This document shows positions 6,263-9,953 of a stretch of DNA of 9,953 nt, piece by piece. Numbering within the stretch: position 1 is the stretch's first letter; each line of letters begins with the position of its first letter. Source of the stretch: JAMXLO01 sp046732975. Lineage in GTDB: Bacteria; Pseudomonadota; Alphaproteobacteria; Acetobacterales; Acetobacteraceae. Both the position numbers and the translations under genes were made by a program. Under the pieces are notes generated by a model that did not search any database, was not told the origin of the DNA, and worked only from the letters and a program-made list of their open reading frames with translations. The stretch spans positions 1 through 9,953 of the forward strand of contig JBKPOG010000020.1 of NCBI GenBank assembly GCA_046732975.1. The letters are read 5' to 3'.

Positions 6263-6709
6263 ATGACAGTCCATCCGGACGACATCGCCGGCGTCACAAC
6301 CTGGTTCGAAACGCTGGCCGCACATGTGCGAGACGTGGACTTCATCGGCGCACGACCGATCTTCTCACCCGACATGATCGCATTCGGCACCTTCACCGAC
6401 TTCATGACCGGTCGCGATGCAGCCGAACAGCAGCAGTGGCGCAATGTCTGGCCGCACATCGACGAGTTCCGTTTCCGCCCGGACATACGCGCCATCGTCT
6501 CGCCCGACCGGCTGCAGGCTGTCGGCATGGGCATCTTTGATTCCACCGGCTATCGCCAGGACGGCACGCCGTATGATCGGCCGGGCCGCGCCACAATCGT
6601 GTTCGTCCGCGATCGCGTCGGTGCGCCGTGGCTCGCGCAGCACACGCATCTCTCGCTGTTCCGCGACGTCCCGACGCGCAGCTTCAAATCGAAGCCGGAA
6701 AAGCGCTGA
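6263..6709 (+). CDS. SnoaL-like / NTF2-fold small protein
   Basis: This protein of about 148 residues has the cone-shaped NTF2/SnoaL-like pattern: an N-terminal helix (IAGVTTWFETLAAHV), a middle FSPDMIAFGTF strand segment, a Trp-rich helix QQWRNVWPHIDEF, then C-terminal strands RATIVFVRD and WLAQHTHLSLF. The HTHLSLF ending is typical of the SnoaL_3-type family. Members are small pocket proteins, some of them ketosteroid-isomerase-like enzymes or polyketide cyclases and many of unknown role. No signal peptide or membrane segment is present. It lies between the crotonase (10 bp) and the SDR-like gene (28 bp) on one transcript, so it may act on, bind or isomerise an intermediate of the same pathway. 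The fold is fairly clear and the activity cannot be read from sequence. Confidence 0.8.
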   Translation: MTVHPDDIAGVTTWFETLAAHVRDVDFIGARPIFSPDMIAFGTFTDFMTGRDAAEQQQWRNVWPHIDEFRFRPDIRAIVSPDRLQAVGMGIFDSTGYRQDGTPYDRPGRATIVFVRDRVGAPWLAQHTHLSLFRDVPTRSFKSKPEKR

Positions 6710-6724
6710 GCACCACACTCATCC

Positions 6725-6731
6725 GGAAGGA
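6725..6731 (+). promoter_or_regulatory. Ribosome binding site supporting a GTG start of the SDR-like gene
   Basis: GGAAGGA lies 6 nt upstream of the GTG at 6738 and just after the SnoaL-like stop. It fixes the SDR-like start at GTG instead of the long upstream in-frame extension. Confidence 0.7.
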
Positions 6732-6737
6732 CCGACT

Positions 6738-7505
6738 GTGACCGAACCAACCAGGCCGCTTGCCGGCCGCACTGCGCTGATCACCGGCTCCGGCCAAAAC
6801 ATCGGCCGCGCCATCGCACTGGCGTACGCACGCCTTGGAGCAAACGTCGTGGTGAACGGCCACCGCAATCAGTCCGCTATCGACGGCGTCGCGGCAGAGG
6901 CGCGCACGCTCGGCGTCGGCGCCCTGGCGGTGCTCGCCGATGTCGCCGATCCCGCGGCGGTGCAGGGCATGGTTGATCAGGCCACCGCGACATTCGGCAG
7001 CGTCGACATTTCGGTGTCCAACGCCTCGCTGCGCCTGCACACGCCGTTCCTCGATATCTCGCTCGAGGAGTGGCAGCGCATCATGAACTCCAACCTCAAC
7101 GCGTCGTTCTATCTCGCGCGTGCAGTGATCCCAGGCATGAAGCAGCGCAATTGGGGACGCATCATCCACATCTCCGGCCGCGACGGCTTCATGCCCATTC
7201 CCAACCGCGTGCACAACATCACCTGCAAGGCTGGCGTCTATGCCATGGCGAAGGCACTGGCGATCGAGTTCGGCCCGTTCGGGATCACGTGCAACACCGT
7301 GTCGCCCGGGCTGATCGATACCACGCGCGACTGGACGCAGTATCCACAGTTCCGCAACGGCTATGGCGAGCGCGTGAAGGAAATCCCGGTTCGCCGTGCC
7401 GGCCATGTCGATGAGATCGCGGCTGCCTGCACCTATCTGGCCAGCGACGCCGCAGGGTTCGTGACCGGGCAGGTGTTGCACGTCAATGGCGGCGACATGA
7501 TGTAA
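6738..7505 (+). CDS. Short-chain dehydrogenase/reductase family protein with altered catalytic residues
   Basis: This 255-residue Rossmann-fold protein of the SDR family starts at a GTG with a strong ribosome binding site. The dinucleotide-binding turn is TGSGQNIGRAIA (residues 16-27), and DVADPA (68-73) contains the Asp that usually contacts adenine. The NNAG motif is degenerate as SNAS (94-97), the active-site Asn is N119 in NSNLNASF, and the C-terminal segment ends GQVLHVNGG as in FabG-like SDRs. Aligned to FabG, the catalytic Ser is Gly147 (HISGRDG) and the catalytic Tyr is Asn160 (VHNITCKAG), while Lys164 is kept. The expected 13-residue spacing is preserved, so this is a substitution rather than a shift. 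Standard SDR oxidoreduction is therefore doubtful: it may use another acid/base, bind without catalysis, or be a non-redox enzyme. It is the last gene of the crotonase operon and overlaps the converging MFS gene by 23 bp. Confidence 0.88.
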   Translation: MTEPTRPLAGRTALITGSGQNIGRAIALAYARLGANVVVNGHRNQSAIDGVAAEARTLGVGALAVLADVADPAAVQGMVDQATATFGSVDISVSNASLRLHTPFLDISLEEWQRIMNSNLNASFYLARAVIPGMKQRNWGRIIHISGRDGFMPIPNRVHNITCKAGVYAMAKALAIEFGPFGITCNTVSPGLIDTTRDWTQYPQFRNGYGERVKEIPVRRAGHVDEIAAACTYLASDAAGFVTGQVLHVNGGDMM

Positions 7506-8643
7506 GGCGAGCGTCGCGCAGCAGCCACCCGCCGACCGCGACACCCAACTGCAACAACATCAGCAGCAGGAATGCAAACGACAGGCTCGCAGCTTGTGCG
7601 ACGAAGCCGATCAGTGCCGGCCCAGCGAGGATTCCGGCATAGCCCAGCGTGGTAACGGCTGAGACCCCCGCATGTTCGGGCATGACACTCTGACGACCGA
7701 CGCTCGTGTACAGCACCGGTACGATGTTGGCGCACCCGGCGCCGATCAGGCCAAAGCCCAGCAAAACCAGTGGCCAGGACATGGCGATTGTCGCTACTGC
7801 AAAACCGAGCGCTGCGAAGAGGCCGCCGGACACGACGATGCTCGGGCCGCCGAACCGTGCCACGACGCGGTCGCCGGTAAGCCTGCCGATCGTCATAGTT
7901 GCCGAGAACGTGGCGTAGCCCAGCCCGGCATAGGCTGTTGCCATACCGACGTCCGAGGTCAGGAACACTGCGCTCCAATCCAGCATCGCGCCTTCCGCCA
8001 GGAATGCCACGAAGCACAGCGCGCCGATGAACAAAACGATACCGCGTGGCCGGGCGAAGCCTGGGGCGTCAGCCTCGCTGCCATAGGCGAGCAGGTGCGG
8101 CCGGGCCAGTCCGATCACGGCAACGATGATGGCGACGACACTCAGGGTGGCGACCAGCGGCGACGCGCCGATACCCAGCGTCAACGCGACGCTGGCCGCG
8201 CCGGCAATGCCACCCACGCTGAACAGCCCGTGGAACCCCGACATCATCGCTCGTCCGCTGGCGCGCTCCACGATGATCGCCTGGATATTCATCGTAACGT
8301 CCAGCGATCCAAGCGCACCGCCGAACATCAGCAGCGCGCCAGCCAGAGCGGCGGGATGGACCAGCACCGCCAGCAGCGGAAGGCTGACGCAGAGCGGCAC
8401 CGTTGAGGCGATCATGACGCGACGGCAGCCGAACCGCGCCGCCAGAGCGCCTGCGAGCGACATCGTGACGATCGAACCGGCGCCAAGGCACAGCAGCAGC
8501 AATCCCAGGCCGTATGCGCCGATGCCGCTGCGCGCCTGCGCGAACGGCACCAGTGGCGCCCAGGCCGACATGCCAAATCCGACCACGAAGAACGCAAGGC
8601 GCGTGGCCACCTGTTCACGGCAGGCCGTGTCTACAGATATCAC
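7483..8643 (-). CDS. Major facilitator superfamily transporter, YbjJ-like
   Basis: This 386-residue integral membrane protein has about 12 predicted hydrophobic segments in the 6+6 arrangement of MFS carriers. Examples are residues 15-34, 43-68, 75-96 and 97-117 in the first half, and paired helices from about 205 to 378 in the second. The loop GALAARFGCRRVM after the second helix is the MFS loop 2-3 signature. The segment from MNIQAIIVER to MSGFHGLFSVGG resembles the YbjJ-like subfamily, for which substrates are poorly known. Start is GTG at 8643, only 18 bp after the alaS stop, so it is probably read through from alaS. No clear ribosome binding site is seen, and a downstream GTG at codon 12 is an alternative. 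The C-terminal tail is coded inside the 3' end of the opposing SDR-like gene. Confidence 0.88.
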   Translation of the reverse strand: MISVDTACREQVATRLAFFVVGFGMSAWAPLVPFAQARSGIGAYGLGLLLLCLGAGSIVTMSLAGALAARFGCRRVMIASTVPLCVSLPLLAVLVHPAALAGALLMFGGALGSLDVTMNIQAIIVERASGRAMMSGFHGLFSVGGIAGAASVALTLGIGASPLVATLSVVAIIVAVIGLARPHLLAYGSEADAPGFARPRGIVLFIGALCFVAFLAEGAMLDWSAVFLTSDVGMATAYAGLGYATFSATMTIGRLTGDRVVARFGGPSIVVSGGLFAALGFAVATIAMSWPLVLLGFGLIGAGCANIVPVLYTSVGRQSVMPEHAGVSAVTTLGYAGILAGPALIGFVAQAASLSFAFLLLMLLQLGVAVGGWLLRDARLTSCRRH

Positions 8644-8661
8644 GGGACTGCAGCGCGACGG

Positions 8662-9953
8662 CTACGCCGCCAGTGCGCCTCGCACAGCGGCCAGCGCCGC
8701 CTCTGCCTGTCCACCATTGGGGCCGCCGGCCTGCGCCATATCTGGACGACCACCGCCGCCCTTGCCGCCGACCGCAGCCGACGCCGCGCGGACCAATTCC
8801 ACCGCATTGAACCGCCCGGTCAGGTCCTGCGACACGCCGACCACGATGCTGGCCTTGCCCTCCGCGGTGGATACAAGTGCCACCACACCGCTGCCCAGCT
8901 GCTTGCCGATCGCATCCGCCAGGCCCTTCAGGTCGCGTGCCGGCACCTCGCCCAGGTTGCGCGCGGCAAGCTTCACGCCGTTCACCTCCTGGACCTCGGC
9001 TGCACCGCCGCCGGTGGCCAGCTTGCGTTGCAGGTCAGCCACCTGGCGCTCCAGCCGGCGCACGCTCTCCTGCGTCGCCGCCACCCGCTCTGGCGCATCC
9101 GCCGGACTTGACCGCAGCGCGCCGGCGACATCGTTCAGCCGCCGCTGCGTTTCCGCCACCACGGCTTCGGCGAACGGACCGGTGACCGCCTCGATGCGGC
9201 GCACCCCCGCCGCCACCGCCGCCTCCGACAGGATCTTGAAATAGCCGATATCGCCAGTGCGCCGCACATGCGTGCCGCCGCACAGTTCGATCGAGTAGGC
9301 TGGTTTGTTCCCTTCTCCCCTACCCATCGCAACGACACGCACCTCTTCGCCGTATTTTTCTCCAAACAGCGCCATCGCTCCCATCTCGACCGCCGCGTCC
9401 GGCGTCATCAGCCGCGTGCTCACTTCGCTGTTCTCGCGGATGCGCGCGTTCACCTCCGCCTCCACCGCGGCGATATCGTCACCGGTCAGCGGGCGCGGCT
9501 GCGAGATGTCGAACCGCAGCCGGTCGGGCGCATTCAGGCTGCCCTTCTGCGTGACATGCGTGCCCAGCCTCCGCCGCAGCGCCTCGTGCAACAGGTGTGT
9601 CGCCGAGTGGTGCGCGCGGATATTGCTGCGCCGTGCGTGCTCCACCTCTACCAGCACGGGCGTGCCGACATGCACCTCGCCGGCCTCGACGCGGCCGAGA
9701 TGCGCGAACAGATCGCCCAGCTTCCTCTGCGTGTCGGTCACCGCAATGCGCAGGCCGTCGGGCCCGCTGATGGTGCCGGTGTCGCCGACCTGGCCGCCGC
9801 TCTCGCCATAGAACGGCGTCTGGTTCAGCACCACCGCGACATCGCTTCCTACCGCAGCGGTGCTGACAGGAGCGCCGCTCACCACCAGCGCGACGATCTC
9901 GGCCTCGGCCGTTTCGGTGCTGTAGCCCAGGAACTCGGTCGCGCCGACCTTCT
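8662..9953 (-). CDS. alaS: Alanyl-tRNA synthetase, C-terminal part (5' end outside window)
   Basis: This enzyme charges tRNA-Ala with alanine and clears mischarged Ser/Gly. The open frame runs to the right edge and about 430 of the usual roughly 880 residues are present. The N-terminal aminoacylation domain is missing. The editing domain is seen from YGESGGQVGDTG onward, with zinc motifs HSATH (nt 9597-9609) and CGGTH (about nt 9268-9282). The segment EGNKPAYSIELCGGTH before the second zinc motif is like alphaproteobacterial AlaRS. After it come a helical, coiled-coil-prone stretch (RRLERQVADLQRKL), the C-Ala domain and its glycine-rich GGKGGGGRPDMAQAGG, then the stop at 8662. All four zinc ligands are present, so editing should be functional. 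The MFS gene follows by 18 bp. Confidence 0.97.
   Translation of the reverse strand, partial: KVGATEFLGYSTETAEAEIVALVVSGAPVSTAAVGSDVAVVLNQTPFYGESGGQVGDTGTISGPDGLRIAVTDTQRKLGDLFAHLGRVEAGEVHVGTPVLVEVEHARRSNIRAHHSATHLLHEALRRRLGTHVTQKGSLNAPDRLRFDISQPRPLTGDDIAAVEAEVNARIRENSEVSTRLMTPDAAVEMGAMALFGEKYGEEVRVVAMGRGEGNKPAYSIELCGGTHVRRTGDIGYFKILSEAAVAAGVRRIEAVTGPFAEAVVAETQRRLNDVAGALRSSPADAPERVAATQESVRRLERQVADLQRKLATGGGAAEVQEVNGVKLAARNLGEVPARDLKGLADAIGKQLGSGVVALVSTAEGKASIVVGVSQDLTGRFNAVELVRAASAAVGGKGGGGRPDMAQAGGPNGGQAEAALAAVRGALAA

Noticed and set aside
6684..7544. Minus-strand open frame of 286 codons opposite the SDR-like gene
   Set aside because: The coding signal and motifs are on the plus strand. 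The antisense product is His/Arg/Ala-rich without recognisable features.
8126..9244. Plus-strand open frame of 372 codons across the MFS-alaS junction
   Set aside because: It lies antisense to two well-recognised genes, its product is a low-complexity Ala/Ser/Pro/Arg sequence, and it has no domain signature.
1..9953. Mobile elements, CRISPR arrays, tRNA/rRNA genes
   Set aside because: I looked for direct-repeat arrays, transposase or integrase motifs and terminal inverted repeats and saw none. The non-coding gaps are too short and lack cloverleaf-like sequence.

Overview
This window is GC-rich, densely coding DNA that looks chromosomal and most resembles an alphaproteobacterium, possibly Rhodospirillales/Acetobacteraceae. 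That placement rests on the style of the AlaRS C-terminal half, the HWE-kinase phytochrome and codon/GC bias, and no 16S or database comparison was possible. There are nine protein genes, two of them cut by the window edges. No tRNA, rRNA, CRISPR array, insertion sequence or phage gene was seen, and no gene-free stretch exceeds 300 bp.

Left (1-1133): the C-terminal half of an FtsH-type membrane AAA+ zinc protease on the plus strand, with motif details suggesting an accessory paralog. An 80-bp gap holding an inverted-repeat hairpin separates it from genes converging on it.

Photosensory operon (1134-4322, minus strand), read in the order heme oxygenase (bphO), bacteriophytochrome with an HWE histidine kinase (bphP), single-domain response regulator. 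bphO and bphP overlap by ATGA, and the regulator's ribosome binding site lies on the bphP stop codon, so the three are probably translationally coupled. Together they make a self-contained red/far-red module: heme is cut to biliverdin, biliverdin loads onto BphP, and BphP phosphorylates the regulator. The output target is not in the window. The 179-bp leader (4323-4501) carries a possible promoter and a perfect 10-bp palindrome.

Acyl-CoA metabolism cluster (4502-7505): an HMG-CoA-lyase-family enzyme on the minus strand diverges from a tight plus-strand operon of a crotonase-family protein, a SnoaL/NTF2-like protein and a short-chain dehydrogenase-like protein. Two of these have altered catalytic positions. 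The SDR-like protein has Gly and Asn where the catalytic Ser and Tyr should be, and the crotonase lacks one of the two usual glutamates. The lyase also differs from canonical HMG-CoA lyase in substrate-side motifs. The set reads as an uncharacterised CoA-thioester pathway and is the most novel part of the window.

Right (7483-9953, minus strand): the C-terminal half of alanyl-tRNA synthetase (alaS), followed 18 bp downstream by an MFS transporter whose 3' end overlaps the 3' end of the SDR gene by 23 bp.
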